Assembly (NCBI RefSeq): GCF_017695965.1
Contig: NZ_JAAORM010000001.1
Coordinates: forward strand, 158,465-222,464
Reading direction: 5' to 3'
Source of the DNA: Prochlorococcus marinus CUG1416
Lineage (GTDB): Bacteria; Cyanobacteriota; Cyanobacteriia; PCC-6307; Cyanobiaceae
Length of the DNA: 64,000 nucleotides
Both the position numbers and the translations under genes were made by a program. Under the pieces are notes generated by a model, which had not been told where the DNA came from, did not search any database, and worked only from the letters and a program-made list of their open reading frames with translations. Shown one piece after another: positions 1-9,906 of the stretch (position 1 is the first letter of the stretch; the number at the start of each line of letters is the position of its first letter).

Positions 1-270
1 ACCAATATTAATGCTCAATAAAGGGATATCATAATCCGCTAATGCATTAGCACATTTTAGGAAGGTTCCATCACCGCCAAGAATGATTCCAATATCTGGT
101 TTTAATTTTGAATTACAAAGATATTTTTCAACTTCATGTTTGTGAAAATCACTTTCAATTATTTTTGATGTTATATTTTTAACTTTGAGGACTTCTTCGC
201 AGAATTTAGATGCCTCTAGAGCGATAGAACTATCTGAACGATATACAATAAGCACTAATGAAAGTTTCAT
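1..270 (-). CDS. nadK: NAD kinase, N-terminal part (cut by window edge)
   Basis: ATP-dependent phosphorylation of NAD to NADP, a cytosolic step feeding photosynthetic NADPH pools. Translating the minus strand from the ATG at 268-270 gives [15 protein letters not shown] and then, near the window edge, the NAD-kinase nucleotide-binding motif [10 protein letters not shown] followed by IPLLSINIG. Only the first 90 codons are inside the window, so the catalytic C-terminal half cannot be judged. It lies 9 bases after the ndhE stop on the same strand and is probably the last gene of the ndhA-I-G-E transcript, an arrangement common in cyanobacteria. The family call is firm because of the GGDGT motif. 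Confidence 0.9.
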   Translation of the reverse strand, partial: MKLSLVLIVYRSDSSIALEASKFCEEVLKVKNITSKIIESDFHKHEVEKYLCNSKLKPDIGIILGGDGTFLKCANALADYDIPLLSINIG

Positions 271-279
271 TTAATGCGT

Positions 280-603
280 TTACCATTTTAATAAATTAAA
301 ACTTTCCATATCTACAGTCACCCTATTTCTGTAAAGAGATAACAATATAGCTAATCCAACGGCTGCTTCTGCGGCAGCAACAGTAATAACAAAAATTGTA
401 AAAACTTGTCCTTGAATTAAATTATTATCAATATAAGAAGAAAAAGCCATCAAGTTTATATTTACCGCATTGAGCATTAATTCAATGCTCATAAGAACCC
501 TAACAGCATTCCTACTATTTAATAATCCCCAAATACCAATACAAAATAGTACTGAAGATACTATCAAAAAAGCTTGAATAGGAATTGATTCTAAATTCAT
601 CAT
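280..603 (-). CDS. ndhE: NDH-1 subunit NdhE (NuoK type)
   Basis: Membrane-arm subunit of the thylakoid NDH-1 complex (ferredoxin-linked cyclic electron flow, respiration, CO2 uptake). The 107 residues match the normal family length. There are three hydrophobic helices (about 10-28, 33-54, 63-90), with acidic residues inside helices 2 and 3 (E41 and E79) that correspond to the conserved proton-channel glutamates of NuoK. The start is MM; the second Met is equally possible. It follows ndhG by 15 bases on the minus strand and belongs to the ndhA-ndhI-ndhG-ndhE block. Confidence 0.97.
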   Translation of the reverse strand: MMNLESIPIQAFLIVSSVLFCIGIWGLLNSRNAVRVLMSIELMLNAVNINLMAFSSYIDNNLIQGQVFTIFVITVAAAEAAVGLAILLSLYRNRVTVDMESFNLLKW

Positions 604-618
604 AAGAAAGTTGAAGAG

Positions 619-1218
619 TTAATTTTTATTAGTGAGTAATGGTTCTGATGATTTTTCAATTAACTCTTGATTAACAGGTAATCCAGTTGAAATATCTTTG
701 TTCATTACATCTCTTCTAGCTAAAACAATAGCCCCAATCATCGCCATTAAAAGTAAAACTGAAGCTAATTCAAATGGGAGTAAATAATCACTAAATAGAT
801 GCTCTCCAATCCTAATAGTTGATTCTTCTCCTATAGAGTTTTGGGGGCTTGCTAGCTTCCATACGTTTGTCAAGTCAACTCTTATTAAAAGGCTAAGTAG
901 GATTAAACATATAGATGTTGATAAGATTCTTCTGGATTTAATGTCATTGATGGGCTTTAAATCTTCTTTTTTATTGACTAACATTATTGCAAAAATTATT
1001 AATACATTTACTGCACCCACATAAACTAAAACTTGAGCTGCAGCAACAAAACTTGCATTTAAAAGTAGATATAATCCTGCCACACTCATGAATACTCCGC
1101 CAAGAAGAAATGCTGAATATACAATACTTTCTAGCAATACAACACCAATTGCTCCAATAAGAATAACTAAAGATAAAACTGTAAAACAAATAATTTGAGT
1201 TGTTATTGCAATGGACAT
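619..1218 (-). CDS. ndhG: NDH-1 subunit NdhG (NuoJ type)
   Basis: Membrane-arm subunit of NDH-1 involved in coupling electron transfer to proton pumping. The 199 residues contain about five membrane helices, including the NuoJ-like segment AQVLVYVGAVNVLIIFAIML around residues 60-80, and a polar C-terminal tail. It sits 13 bases downstream of ndhI and 15 upstream of ndhE on the same strand, so co-transcription is very likely. Length and gene order are typical for cyanobacteria. Confidence 0.96.
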   Translation of the reverse strand: MSIAITTQIICFTVLSLVILIGAIGVVLLESIVYSAFLLGGVFMSVAGLYLLLNASFVAAAQVLVYVGAVNVLIIFAIMLVNKKEDLKPINDIKSRRILSTSICLILLSLLIRVDLTNVWKLASPQNSIGEESTIRIGEHLFSDYLLPFELASVLLLMAMIGAIVLARRDVMNKDISTGLPVNQELIEKSSEPLLTNKN

Positions 1219-1231
1219 AAATTAATAGAAA

Positions 1232-1858
1232 TTAATTGTTTGGATTAGAAATTTTATCTTTATTTTCATTGGTTGTTGGTTTCATCCAATCATAGACTTC
1301 TTCAGGTAATTTACCAACTCTGATATCTGAAGCAGGGATTTCATGGGGATCCATTACTCCTTTAGGTAGATAAGCAAGTTCTCTTAGTGGTTTTACTGAA
1401 GGATCTGTTGTTACGTTTGTAGGGAGTCTCCCAAGTGCAATATTATCGAAATTTAGATTGTGTCTGTCGAAAGAAGCTAATTCATATTCTTCGGTCATTG
1501 ATAGACAATTAGTTGGACAAAATTCAACGCAATTTCCGCAAAATATACATACTCCAAAATCTATTGAATAATTTCTAAGTTCCTTTTTTTTGGTTTCTTT
1601 ATTCATTACCCAGTCAACTACTGGTAGATTTATTGGACATACTCTCACACAAACTTCACAAGCTATACATTTATCGAATTCATAATGTATTCTTCCTCGA
1701 TATCTTTCAGAGGGTATTAGTTTTTCATATGGATATTGCACAGTAACAGGTCTTCTTCGAAGATGATCAAAAGTTACTGATAAGCCATTGTATAAATATT
1801 TGCCAGCACTAAAAGCCTCTTTAATATAGCTATTTACTTGTTGAAGGAAATTTTTCAT
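1232..1858 (-). CDS. ndhI: NDH-1 subunit NdhI, two [4Fe-4S] ferredoxin
   Basis: Peripheral-arm iron-sulfur subunit that carries electrons to the plastoquinone site of NDH-1. Two complete 4Fe-4S motifs are visible: C64-x2-C67-x2-C70-x3-C74P and C104-x2-C107-x2-C110-x3-C114P. The N-terminus has the amphipathic family segment before the first cluster. The C-terminal tail (about 165-208) is extended and ends in a polar, Asn/Lys-rich stretch, as in other cyanobacterial NdhI proteins. It starts with ATG 69 bases downstream of the ndhA stop. All cluster ligands are intact. Confidence 0.97.
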   Translation of the reverse strand: MKNFLQQVNSYIKEAFSAGKYLYNGLSVTFDHLRRRPVTVQYPYEKLIPSERYRGRIHYEFDKCIACEVCVRVCPINLPVVDWVMNKETKKKELRNYSIDFGVCIFCGNCVEFCPTNCLSMTEEYELASFDRHNLNFDNIALGRLPTNVTTDPSVKPLRELAYLPKGVMDPHEIPASDIRVGKLPEEVYDWMKPTTNENKDKISNPNN

Positions 1859-1927
1859 TTTCGAAGAATTTACTTAGTTAATTCATTTTAGTGGATTAAT
1901 TTTAAATTTAAGTATATTTACTTGAAT

Positions 1928-3046
1928 TTAGCCACCAAAGAATTGCGGAAAAGCAAGTTTTAATCCTGCAGTTAATAAAAGATTAGCAAGAGAAATTGGA
2001 AGAAGAAACTTCCATCCTAGATCTAAAAGTTGATCTATTCTTACTCTAGGGGTTGTCCAACGCAATAATATTGCAACAAATACTAAGAGATATGCTTTCA
2101 AAACAGTCATTACAATTCCTATTGATGCAGTGAAAACTTGTATAAAGGGCGCATTAATCGGCAAATTAAGTACCTTAGCTATTAATTCAACTGGAATAGG
2201 AAAACCCCATCCTCCCAAATAAAGTATTGATACTAATAATGCTGAAAGAATTAAATTTATGTAGCTACCAAGGTAGAACAATGCGAATTTCATTCCCGCA
2301 TATTCTGTTTGATATCCTGCAACTAATTCTTCTTCAGCTTCAGGTAAGTCAAATGGAAGTCGTTCACATTCTGCAAGAGCACAAATCCAAAAGATTATAA
2401 AGCCAACAGGTTGTCTCCAAATATTCCAACTGAGTATTCCAGCACCACTTTGTTGGTTAACAATGTCAATAGTACTTAGAGAATTTGTCATTAGCACAAC
2501 AGCCAGTACAGATAAAGCTAAAGGTATTTCGTAACTTATAGATTGCGCAGCTGCTCTTAATCCGCCTAATAATGAATATTTATTATTTGATGCATATCCG
2601 CTCATAAGAAGTCCAATCGGCTGGATACTGCTTAAAGCAATCCATAGGAAAATTCCAATACCAACATTACTAATAAGAAGGTTTTGTCCAAAAGGAACAA
2701 TCAGCCATGAAAGAATCACTGGGACTAGAACTAATATGGGTCCTGCAGTGAAGAGAATTCCATCTGCTTTAGCAGGAATAATATCCTCTTTGACTAGTAA
2801 CTTAAGACCATCTGCAATTGGTTGGAGTATACCTAGAGCTCCTGCATATTCAGGACCTATTCTTTGTTGAGCAGCAGCGGATATCTTTCTTTCAAGCCAA
2901 ACAGTTACTAAAACTCCAACAACTGCTGCGACTAAAACCAAAAGCATTGGTAGAGGTAGCCATATTACATGAGCAATCTCACTAGAAATGCCAAAACCTT
3001 TTAGGAATTCATTAAAACTATATTCAAGATCTATTCCGTATTCCAA
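1928..3046 (-). CDS. ndhA: NDH-1 subunit NdhA (NuoH type)
   Basis: Membrane subunit of NDH-1 that links the peripheral arm to the proton-pumping arm and helps form the quinone-binding chamber. 372 residues with about eight hydrophobic helices. Family motifs are seen: [21 protein letters not shown] (about 50-70, shown one residue beyond core) and the acidic loop [19 protein letters not shown] near 232-250. The start codon is TTG (complement of 3044-3046), giving [11 protein letters not shown], which fits the known N-terminus. First gene in view of the ndhA-I-G-E-nadK operon; a separate gltA lies 75 bases upstream on the same strand. Confidence 0.96.
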   Translation of the reverse strand: MEYGIDLEYSFNEFLKGFGISSEIAHVIWLPLPMLLVLVAAVVGVLVTVWLERKISAAAQQRIGPEYAGALGILQPIADGLKLLVKEDIIPAKADGILFTAGPILVLVPVILSWLIVPFGQNLLISNVGIGIFLWIALSSIQPIGLLMSGYASNNKYSLLGGLRAAAQSISYEIPLALSVLAVVLMTNSLSTIDIVNQQSGAGILSWNIWRQPVGFIIFWICALAECERLPFDLPEAEEELVAGYQTEYAGMKFALFYLGSYINLILSALLVSILYLGGWGFPIPVELIAKVLNLPINAPFIQVFTASIGIVMTVLKAYLLVFVAILLRWTTPRVRIDQLLDLGWKFLLPISLANLLLTAGLKLAFPQFFGG

Positions 3047-3121
3047 ATTTTTGATGTTATTTACTTAATACATTAACTCGTCACAAACAATATGTGTGTT
3101 TTTTATGAAAAGCTGCAAATA

Positions 3122-4267
3122 TTATTCTCTATTTTCTAAGCTAATCCAATCCCTTGGAGCTGACCCAGTATAGATTTGCGATGGTCTAAAAATTCTATTT
3201 GCTCCAAGTTGCTCTCTCCAATGAGCTAGCCAACCAGCAACTCTGGATATAGCAAAAATTGGAGTAAATAAATCACGAGGAATACCAAGTTTCCTATAAA
3301 CAAGACCAGAATAAAAGTCTACATTAGGAAAAATACCCTTTGGGCCAAGTCTTGGTATTGCTTCTACCTCTAATGATTTAGCAACGTCATACATTTCATC
3401 AGCTCCAAATCTAATAAAAAGCTCTTCTGCCAGTTTTTGAAGAATTATTGCTCTTGGATCTTTGACTTTATATTCCCTATGACCAAAGCCCATTATCTTA
3501 CTTTTATTTTTTATTGCATTTTCTAAAAAAGAAGCTGCTTTGTCTGGAGTTTTGATTTCTTCCAACATCGCAATTACATCCTCATTCGCCCCTCCATGCA
3601 GCGGACCAGCCAAGGTTCCTACTGCAGAGGCGATTACAGCATATGGGTCTGTAAGAGTGCTTGCCGTCACTCTAGCGCTAAATGTACTGGCGTTTAAACT
3701 ATGTTCGGCATGTAGAATTAAACACCTATCAAAAACTTTTGCAGCTATTGGATCTTGTTCTTTTTCAGTCAGCATGTAAAGAAAATTTGAGGAATATGTT
3801 AAATCATCTCGAGGTTGAATAGGGTCCTGTCCTTTTCTAATAAGTTGAAACGCAGCAATCATTGTGGGTATTTTTGCTATCAGTCTTATCACTGCGTTGT
3901 ATATGTAATTAGGATCATCTATTGCTCTTCGTGAATAGAAAAGTCCCAAAGAAGCCGCACTTGATTGAAGAGCGTCCATAGGATGACCTGTCGCAGGGAA
4001 ACATTTCATCATATCTCTTACTCTAAAACTTAACCTGCGATGCATTTGAACTTCTTGTTCAAAATCTCTAAGTTGTATAGCTGTAGGCAATTCACCCCAA
4101 ATCAATAGATAAGCAGTTTCTAAAAAACTGCTTTTTTTGGATAGTTCCTCAATGGAGTAGCCTCTATATAATAATTTGCCTTTATTGCCGTCAATATCAC
4201 AGATGGATGAATTTGTAACTGGGACACCCTCTAATCCTGGTTTTAAAATTAGTTTGTTGCTATCCAA
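3122..4267 (-). CDS. gltA: Citrate synthase
   Basis: Condenses acetyl-CoA with oxaloacetate to citrate. In Prochlorococcus the TCA cycle is known to be incomplete, so the main product is 2-oxoglutarate for nitrogen assimilation. 381 residues, the usual dimeric-enzyme length. Active-site regions are intact: HAEHSLNASTFSARV (about 187-201), GPLHGGANE with the catalytic His (about 221-229), GFGHREYKVKDPRA (about 261-274). The start is TTG (complement of 4265-4267), which gives MDSNKLILKPGLEGVPVT, a standard citrate synthase N-terminus. It lies upstream of ndhA on the same strand but with a 75-base gap, so a separate transcript is possible. Confidence 0.96.
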   Translation of the reverse strand: MDSNKLILKPGLEGVPVTNSSICDIDGNKGKLLYRGYSIEELSKKSSFLETAYLLIWGELPTAIQLRDFEQEVQMHRRLSFRVRDMMKCFPATGHPMDALQSSAASLGLFYSRRAIDDPNYIYNAVIRLIAKIPTMIAAFQLIRKGQDPIQPRDDLTYSSNFLYMLTEKEQDPIAAKVFDRCLILHAEHSLNASTFSARVTASTLTDPYAVIASAVGTLAGPLHGGANEDVIAMLEEIKTPDKAASFLENAIKNKSKIMGFGHREYKVKDPRAIILQKLAEELFIRFGADEMYDVAKSLEVEAIPRLGPKGIFPNVDFYSGLVYRKLGIPRDLFTPIFAISRVAGWLAHWREQLGANRIFRPSQIYTGSAPRDWISLENRE

Positions 4268-4392
4268 TTTATTTATTCAATATTAAATTACTTATAGATT
4301 AAAGATAGTCAAATAATTTTTAATTAACCACAAGTTTATTAACTTCACAAAAATTTAAATTGATTGTGATTGAAGCTTTTTGAATAACTTGA

Positions 4393-5853
4393 TTAAAGTA
4401 TTTTTAATATTGTTTTTGTATAAAGAATTGGATTTTTTTCAGGAATAGATTGTCTTATGATTTCTAGTGATTCTTCATTTGATATTTTTAAAATATTTCT
4501 AATGAGAAAATTAAGATCTTGCAAATCATAAAAATATTCAATTTTATTGGAATTTCTATCATTAACATCAACTTTTGCATAAAGAAAAGCAGATTTATCT
4601 TGATTACCTTTTAGGTTAAAAAATTTTTTTGAGATTGTTTCTAGTTTTTTACCATTAATTAAGTAATTACTTATGATTTGTAAACCTCCGGATTCTATTG
4701 AATAGATATTTTCATAAGTTACTTGTTTTATTACTTCGTCTTTTTCTTCCAGAATATCTTTGGAATATATCGAGTAAATATCTTTATTTTGTTTCAAAGT
4801 ATATTTGTTGAAATCTTTTAGTTTTTTCAAAGCTCTGAAATCAAATTGATCTTCAGTATTTTTTTCAAATGTAATAAGCCAATCTTTATTGGAATTGAGA
4901 ATTAAAATGTTTTGATTTGAATTTTGATTAAACTCATCAAGAAAACTGAGTTCAAAATCATTTAATAAAGGTTTTAGATAATTGTCTATATTTTTTATAT
5001 CACTAAAAATTGCAACTTCAGGATTATCTTCATTAATATTCTCTTGATTAAATAGCTTATCGTAAGCAAGAATATCAAGATTTTTTTTATTGTTTAGTAA
5101 ATATGATTTTAAAGTTAAATGTTTATTTTTTAAGTCAAATGTTGTAGCTATAATATCCTCATTATTTTCAGTAAAAATTTCTTTATTAAAAAATATACTT
5201 TCCAAAAATTTATTTGTAAATAATATATTTTTTTCGTTTTTTAGTCCATGCAGTTCTCCCTCATATTGAAATTTGTTTTCTTTAAAATCATTACTAGAGT
5301 TAATACTATTTTTGATTAATTTTTTATCTGATGAAGCAATTATGTAATTATCTTCTGTCCGATATATAAATTTAAGGAAATTTAATTTATTTTCTCTAAA
5401 AATAGGTATTATTTCATAAGTCTGATCAATTTTATTGGAAAGATGTAATATATCATCTAGGTTTTTTTCTGGTTTAATTTTAAATACGATTAAAATATCA
5501 TCTTTCAGCTTTTGATCATTCTCAAAAGTTGAGATTATAAGTTCATTATTATAGATATCTTCTAATTTATTGTTGCCTAGATCTATACCTAAGTAATCTA
5601 AAATAGAATCTTTTATTAAAACAAAGTTATCTTGATTTTTTGGATTTTTATCTTTTTCATTATTATTAATAATATTAAAACTATCTAAATTTGAAATAAA
5701 TAATAATTTGTTGTTTTCAGGTATGTATTTTAAGATATTTAGCTGCTCAATATTTGTACTTTGCTCCTTATTTTTATTAGCAGAAACTTTTTTAAAACCA
5801 AAAAAAAGTAATATAGATAATAATATTATTATTGCTACTACTCTAAGTTTCAT
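4393..5853 (-). CDS. DUF3352-like exported or anchored protein, unknown function
   Basis: About 486 residues starting at the ATG at 5851-5853 (MKLRVVAIIILLS). A TTG two codons upstream (5859) is an alternative. Residues 3-23 form one hydrophobic signal/anchor segment. The rest is hydrophilic, rich in Asn, Lys, Ile and Asp, and predicted to lie outside the cytoplasm. The pattern ENNKLLFISNLDSFN near residue 50 resembles DUF3352 proteins of cyanobacteria; that assignment is from memory. No catalytic motif is recognised. It lies between gltA (same strand, 125-base gap) and a divergent rhodanese. Very Asn/Lys-rich composition is usual for fast-evolving exported proteins in this genome type. Confidence 0.7.
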   Translation of the reverse strand: MKLRVVAIIILLSILLFFGFKKVSANKNKEQSTNIEQLNILKYIPENNKLLFISNLDSFNIINNNEKDKNPKNQDNFVLIKDSILDYLGIDLGNNKLEDIYNNELIISTFENDQKLKDDILIVFKIKPEKNLDDILHLSNKIDQTYEIIPIFRENKLNFLKFIYRTEDNYIIASSDKKLIKNSINSSNDFKENKFQYEGELHGLKNEKNILFTNKFLESIFFNKEIFTENNEDIIATTFDLKNKHLTLKSYLLNNKKNLDILAYDKLFNQENINEDNPEVAIFSDIKNIDNYLKPLLNDFELSFLDEFNQNSNQNILILNSNKDWLITFEKNTEDQFDFRALKKLKDFNKYTLKQNKDIYSIYSKDILEEKDEVIKQVTYENIYSIESGGLQIISNYLINGKKLETISKKFFNLKGNQDKSAFLYAKVDVNDRNSNKIEYFYDLQDLNFLIRNILKISNEESLEIIRQSIPEKNPILYTKTILKIL

Positions 5854-5942
5854 TATCAATGTTTATTTTTATTTTTAACAATAAATTTCCTACTGCAACT
5901 TAATTTATTAAATTGTAAATAACACATAATTTATCCTATCAA

Positions 5943-6293
5943 TTGGGAAATTATCCAAAATCTATAAATGCCTCTAATCTTAATGATTGGTTTAATTCTG
6001 AAAAAGAAGATCCAGTCTTGATTGATGTAAGAGAACATTCAGAGCTTGAAATAGCTCGTTTCTCAAAAGAATTTTTACATATACCAATTAGTAAAGTTAC
6101 ATCTGAATACGTTGAAGAAATATTTGCTGATTTATTAGACAGAGAAATTGTTGTTACCTGTCATGCAGGAATAAGAAGTTATAACTTTTGTCAATGGTGC
6201 TTAGATAATAATATTGTGAGCGAAATATGGAATTTGGAGGAGGGTATTGATGGATGGAGTAGATATATTGACCAATCAATTCCAAGGTATTGA
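5943..6293 (+). CDS. Single-domain rhodanese-like sulfurtransferase
   Basis: 116-residue cytosolic rhodanese. The active-site loop CHAGIRS holds the catalytic Cys (C73), followed by GWSRYID near the end, as in GlpE/PspE-type proteins. The acidic motif VLIDVREHSE (residues 25-34) is the standard first signature. The only sensible start is TTG at 5943 because an in-frame stop lies just upstream at 5916-5918. The stop codon directly abuts the stop of trpB on the other strand, with no base between. The sulfur acceptor is unknown. Confidence 0.88.
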   Translation: MGNYPKSINASNLNDWFNSEKEDPVLIDVREHSELEIARFSKEFLHIPISKVTSEYVEEIFADLLDREIVVTCHAGIRSYNFCQWCLDNNIVSEIWNLEEGIDGWSRYIDQSIPRY

Positions 6294-7538
6294 TTAAATA
6301 TCTAATGAAGATGCAACAGTGTTAACATCTTTGTCGCCTCTCCCAGAGCAATTGATAACTATATGAGTATCTTTTTCAAGAGTAGGGCATAATTTATCTA
6401 ACCAAGCAAAGGCATGGGAAGTTTCGAGTGCAGGTATAATTCCTTCTAGTTCACTAACAAGTCTCAAAGCATCTAAAGCTTCTTGATCTGTAACTGATCC
6501 ATATTCTGCTCTACCTATATCTTTTAAATGGCTATGTTCAGGCCCTACCCCAGGGTAATCTAGGCCTGCACTTATGGAGTGGGCTTCTTGTACCTGACCA
6601 TTATCATCTTGTAAAAGAAGACTCATTGAGCCATGCAAAATTCCTACTGAACCTTTCGTGATAGTGGCAGCATGCTTGTCAGTATCAACTCCGCTTCCTG
6701 CAGCTTCAACTCCAATTAGTCTTACTGACCTTTCTTTAAGGAAAGGATGGAAAAGGCCCATTGCATTTGATCCTCCACCTACACATGCAAGTAAAATATC
6801 GGGTAAAGATCCAAACGATTCCAGGCATTGCTTTTTGGCTTCTTCTCCAATAACTGCATGAAAATCTCTCACAATCTTTGGGAAAGGGTGAGGACCAGCA
6901 ACAGATCCTAAAATGTAGTGTGTGGTTTCTACATTAGAAACCCAATCTCTAATAGCTTCACTAGTAGCATCCTTAAGTGTTGCAGTTCCAGAATTTACAA
7001 CTTTAACTTCAGCCCCTAGCAATTTCATTCTAAAAACGTTGAGGGATTGTCTTTTTATGTCCTCAGCACCCATATAGATAATGCATTTCAAGCCAAATCT
7101 CGCACAAACAGTAGCTGTAGCAACTCCATGCTGACCTGCTCCAGTTTCTGCAATTATCCTTTGTTTACCCATTCTTATTGCTAATAAAGCTTGTCCAAGG
7201 GCATTATTGATTTTGTGAGCACCAGTATGATTTAAATCTTCTCTTTTAAGCCATATCCTTGCAGTGGCTTGTTTGGTTTTATAATGTTCAGTAAGTCTTT
7301 TAGCTTCATAAAGTGGAGTTTCTCTTCCCACATAAGTCTTAAGTAGATGATTTAATTCTTTTACGAAAAGTTTATCTTTCCATGCATTTGCAGCAGCAGT
7401 TTCAAGCTCAAAAAGAGCAGGCATTAGTGTTTCAGGAACATATTGACCACCATATTTCCCAAATCTTCCCTCTTTGGAGGGTTGATTCAAATCCTCATTT
7501 TGATAATCTTGATCTTGGCGAGAAAATGTACTTACCAC
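6294..7538 (-). CDS. trpB: Tryptophan synthase beta chain
   Basis: Catalyses L-tryptophan formation from indole and serine using PLP. 414 residues. The PLP lysine lies in [13 protein letters not shown] (K109), and the phosphate-binding glycine loop [10 protein letters not shown] is near 255. The N-terminus contains [16 protein letters not shown], the canonical TrpB opening. The start is GTG (complement of 7536-7538). trpA is not adjacent, which is normal in cyanobacteria. It is divergent from the SUI1-like gene with 47 bases between the starts. Confidence 0.97.
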   Translation of the reverse strand: MVSTFSRQDQDYQNEDLNQPSKEGRFGKYGGQYVPETLMPALFELETAAANAWKDKLFVKELNHLLKTYVGRETPLYEAKRLTEHYKTKQATARIWLKREDLNHTGAHKINNALGQALLAIRMGKQRIIAETGAGQHGVATATVCARFGLKCIIYMGAEDIKRQSLNVFRMKLLGAEVKVVNSGTATLKDATSEAIRDWVSNVETTHYILGSVAGPHPFPKIVRDFHAVIGEEAKKQCLESFGSLPDILLACVGGGSNAMGLFHPFLKERSVRLIGVEAAGSGVDTDKHAATITKGSVGILHGSMSLLLQDDNGQVQEAHSISAGLDYPGVGPEHSHLKDIGRAEYGSVTDQEALDALRLVSELEGIIPALETSHAFAWLDKLCPTLEKDTHIVINCSGRGDKDVNTVASSLDI

Positions 7539-7585
7539 TTTTAAATAGAAAAAGTATTAACTTACTATAGATTACATTTAAATTA

Positions 7586-7897
7586 ATGGGAAAAAAGAAT
7601 TGGATCGAATTTGATAATCAAGAAAATAAATCTGAAGAAAAAGCTAAAATAGAAAAATTTAATAAAGGATTAAAAATAAATATTTCTAAACAAAAAAAAG
7701 GTAAAAAGGGTAAGACGATCACCTTAATTAAAAATTTAGGAACTGAGGATGAAATCTTACTAAAAGAATTGCTTAAAAAAATTAAAGTTTTTTGTGGTAC
7801 TGGAGGAACATTAATTGATAGTAATATCCAGTTACAGGGTGATATGGTATCGAAATCAATTGAGTTTCTTCGTAAAGAGGGATTTCAAAATTTATGA
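7586..7897 (+). CDS. SUI1/YciH (eIF1-like) translation factor
   Basis: 103 residues. The C-terminal two thirds fit the SUI1/eIF1 fold: GKTITLIKNLG, then KVFCGTGGTLIDSNIQLQGD with the conserved GxGG basic-loop region, and a terminal helix SIEFLRKEGF. The N-terminal 45 residues are a Lys-rich tail. Bacterial YciH proteins bind the 30S subunit and affect start-codon fidelity; this role is family knowledge. It precedes cysC by 42 bases on the same strand and may be co-transcribed. Confidence 0.85.
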   Translation: MGKKNWIEFDNQENKSEEKAKIEKFNKGLKINISKQKKGKKGKTITLIKNLGTEDEILLKELLKKIKVFCGTGGTLIDSNIQLQGDMVSKSIEFLRKEGFQNL

Positions 7898-7939
7898 AGT
7901 AAGCGTTAGGATAAGTTTTTAATTTTGATGATTTAAAAA

Positions 7940-8563
7940 ATGAAAGAACAAGATCAAACAAATTCAACGAATATAAAGTGGCACAATTTAACTATTGATA
8001 GAGATAAATTAGAAAAAATGAGAGGTCATAAAGGAATGGTTATTTGGTTTACAGGGTTATCAGGCTCTGGTAAGAGTACTTTGGCAAACGCTTTAAATGA
8101 AGTTTTACACTTAGATGGTTTTTCAACTTACGTGTTGGATGGAGATAATATAAGACACGGTTTATGCAAAGATCTTGGGTTTTCCGATGAAGATAGAGAA
8201 GAAAATATAAGAAGAATTGGAGAAGTTGCGAATTTATTTATGAATGCTGGGATAATAACTATTACAGCATTCGTTTCACCATTTATTAGTGATAGAGATA
8301 AAGTGAGAAAAATTATTGGATCTAAGGATTTTATTGAAGTTTATTGTGCTGCTGATATCAAAGTTTGCGAAAATAGGGATACTAAAGGTCTTTATAAGAA
8401 AGCTCGTTTGGGAGAAATTAAGGATTTTACTGGGATTTCTAGTCCATATGAAGCTCCTCATAATCCAGAAATTGTTGTTGATACAGGTTCGTTAGATTTA
8501 AATGATTCAGTTGAAAAAGTTATTAACTATCTAAAAAAAGAAAACTTTCTTAAAAAGGGCTAA
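7940..8563 (+). CDS. cysC: Adenylylsulfate (APS) kinase
   Basis: Phosphorylates APS to PAPS in sulfate assimilation. 207 residues with the P-loop GLSGSGKST (39-47), then LDGDNIRHGLCKDLGFS and the IRRIGEVANLF stretch that are CysC signatures. The lid region CENRDTKGLYKKAR and the FTGISSPYEAP motif near the C-terminus are also present. No fused sulfurylase domain. It is convergent with purE across a 15-base gap. Confidence 0.96.
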   Translation: MKEQDQTNSTNIKWHNLTIDRDKLEKMRGHKGMVIWFTGLSGSGKSTLANALNEVLHLDGFSTYVLDGDNIRHGLCKDLGFSDEDREENIRRIGEVANLFMNAGIITITAFVSPFISDRDKVRKIIGSKDFIEVYCAADIKVCENRDTKGLYKKARLGEIKDFTGISSPYEAPHNPEIVVDTGSLDLNDSVEKVINYLKKENFLKKG

Positions 8564-8577
8564 TAGAAAAATATTAG
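8560..8577. terminator. Possible weak bidirectional stem-loop between cysC and purE
   Basis: CTAATA (8560-8565) and TATTAG (8572-8577) form a six-pair stem with a six-base A-rich loop, exactly between the convergent cysC and purE stops. It is AT-rich and has no clean U tract, so termination activity is uncertain. Confidence 0.25.
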
Positions 8578-8578
8578 T

Positions 8579-9115
8579 TCATTTATTTTGAAGATAATTG
8601 TCAGCTCCAATAGTGGATAACTTACTATTTTTAGTTCGTACCTGTGTATGAAGATTTTTTCTGAATTCTTTTAAATTTTCCTTTATGGATTTATCAAATA
8701 AACTGATCATCTCTATTGCCAATAGTCCGGCATTTTGACCTCCATTAATTGCAACTGTTGCTACTGGTATCCCAGCGGGCATTTGAACAATTGATAAAAG
8801 AGAGTCAATCCCCTTAAGTGTCTTACTCTCTACTGGTACTCCAATTACAGGAATGCAAGTTATGGATGCCAACATTCCTGGAAGATGAGCAGCACCACCA
8901 GCACCGGCAATTATTACTTTTATATTTTCTGATTCTGCATTTTTTGCATATTCCATCATTTCAATAGGTGTTCGATGGGCAGAAAGTATACAAACTTCAG
9001 TTTTTATTCCAAATTCTCTTAAAATATCAATAGCAGGCTTCAATGTTTTTAGATCTGAATCACTTCCCATTACGACAGCGATTTTATATATATCTTTAGA
9101 ATTAAATTCTGACAA
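8579..9115 (-). CDS. purE: N5-carboxyaminoimidazole ribonucleotide mutase
   Basis: Converts N5-CAIR to CAIR in purine synthesis. 178 residues with the class I PurE signatures VVMGSDSDL (about 14-22), SAHRTP (about 45-50) and AGAGGAAHLPGM (about 70-81). The start is TTG (complement of 9113-9115), and the short pre-motif N-terminus fits. A C-terminal tail of about 18 residues runs past the core. It is divergent from chlM with 79 bases between the starts. Confidence 0.96.
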   Translation of the reverse strand: MSEFNSKDIYKIAVVMGSDSDLKTLKPAIDILREFGIKTEVCILSAHRTPIEMMEYAKNAESENIKVIIAGAGGAAHLPGMLASITCIPVIGVPVESKTLKGIDSLLSIVQMPAGIPVATVAINGGQNAGLLAIEMISLFDKSIKENLKEFRKNLHTQVRTKNSKLSTIGADNYLQNK

Positions 9116-9136
9116 AATAACAAATCAATTCTTTCC

Positions 9137-9142
9137 TATAAT
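9137..9142 (+). promoter_or_regulatory. Consensus -10 box ahead of chlM
   Basis: A perfect TATAAT lies 53 bases before the chlM start. No convincing -35 is visible at the normal spacing. An inverted repeat TGGCG (9142-9146) / CGCCA (9161-9165) overlaps the box and the likely transcript start, and is the only GC-rich element in the gap. Any operator role is inference. Confidence 0.45.
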
Positions 9143-9194
9143 GGCGTGCAATTAATTTAGCGCCAGTTAGTTAATATAAAAAGAATAAATTTTC

Positions 9195-9905
9195 ATGAAT
9201 ATTATGTCGTCAAATAAGATTATCGAGAAAAGTGAAGTTAGGGAGTATTTTAATGGCACTGGCTTTGATAGATGGAACAAAATTTATAGCAAATCTGATG
9301 AAATTAATGCAGTTCAGAAAAATATTAGAAAAGGACATCAAAAGACTGTAGATGATGTAGTTTCATACATCAAAAATTATCCTGAACTAACAAAAAAAAG
9401 TTATTGTGATGCAGGATGTGGTGTAGGAAGTCTATCAATACCCTTACTTAGACTTGGTATAAAAGAATTACAGGTAAGCGATATTTCTTCTGAAATGATT
9501 AAAGAAACAAAACAACGCATAAAAGATTTAGGTTTGAACCAAGGTAAAATCAAATATGAAGTCTGTGATCTAGAAAAATTAAAAGGATTATTTGATGTTG
9601 TAGTTTGTTTGGATGTATTTATTCATTATCCTCAACCGGTCGCAGAAGAAATGGTCCAACATCTATGTGATTTAAGTAAAGAAAAACTAATCGTTAGCTT
9701 TGCTCCGTATACTCCATTTCTTGCTGTTCTAAAAAATATAGGTAAATTATTTCCTGGGCCAAGTAAAACTACAAGAGCTTATACATTAAAAGAAAAGGGT
9801 ATTATTAATGCCGCTAAACAAAGAGGATTTAGCGTAGTCAAAACGAAATTAAATCAAGCTCCTTTTTATTTTTCAAAACTAATTGAATTCGAAAAAATTA
9901 ACTAG
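9195..9905 (+). CDS. chlM: Mg-protoporphyrin IX methyltransferase
   Basis: SAM-dependent methylation of Mg-protoporphyrin IX in chlorophyll synthesis, at the membrane surface. 236 residues. The N-terminal segment VREYFNGTGFDRWNKIYS is diagnostic for ChlM/BchM, and SAM motif I DAGCGVGSL lies at 72-80. The VVCLDVFIHYPQP motif follows near 135. The ATG at 9195 was used; the in-frame ATG at 9204 is a plausible alternative. It ends one base before the stop of the response regulator on the opposite strand. Confidence 0.95.
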   Translation: MNIMSSNKIIEKSEVREYFNGTGFDRWNKIYSKSDEINAVQKNIRKGHQKTVDDVVSYIKNYPELTKKSYCDAGCGVGSLSIPLLRLGIKELQVSDISSEMIKETKQRIKDLGLNQGKIKYEVCDLEKLKGLFDVVVCLDVFIHYPQPVAEEMVQHLCDLSKEKLIVSFAPYTPFLAVLKNIGKLFPGPSKTTRAYTLKEKGIINAAKQRGFSVVKTKLNQAPFYFSKLIEFEKIN

Positions 9906-9906
9906 T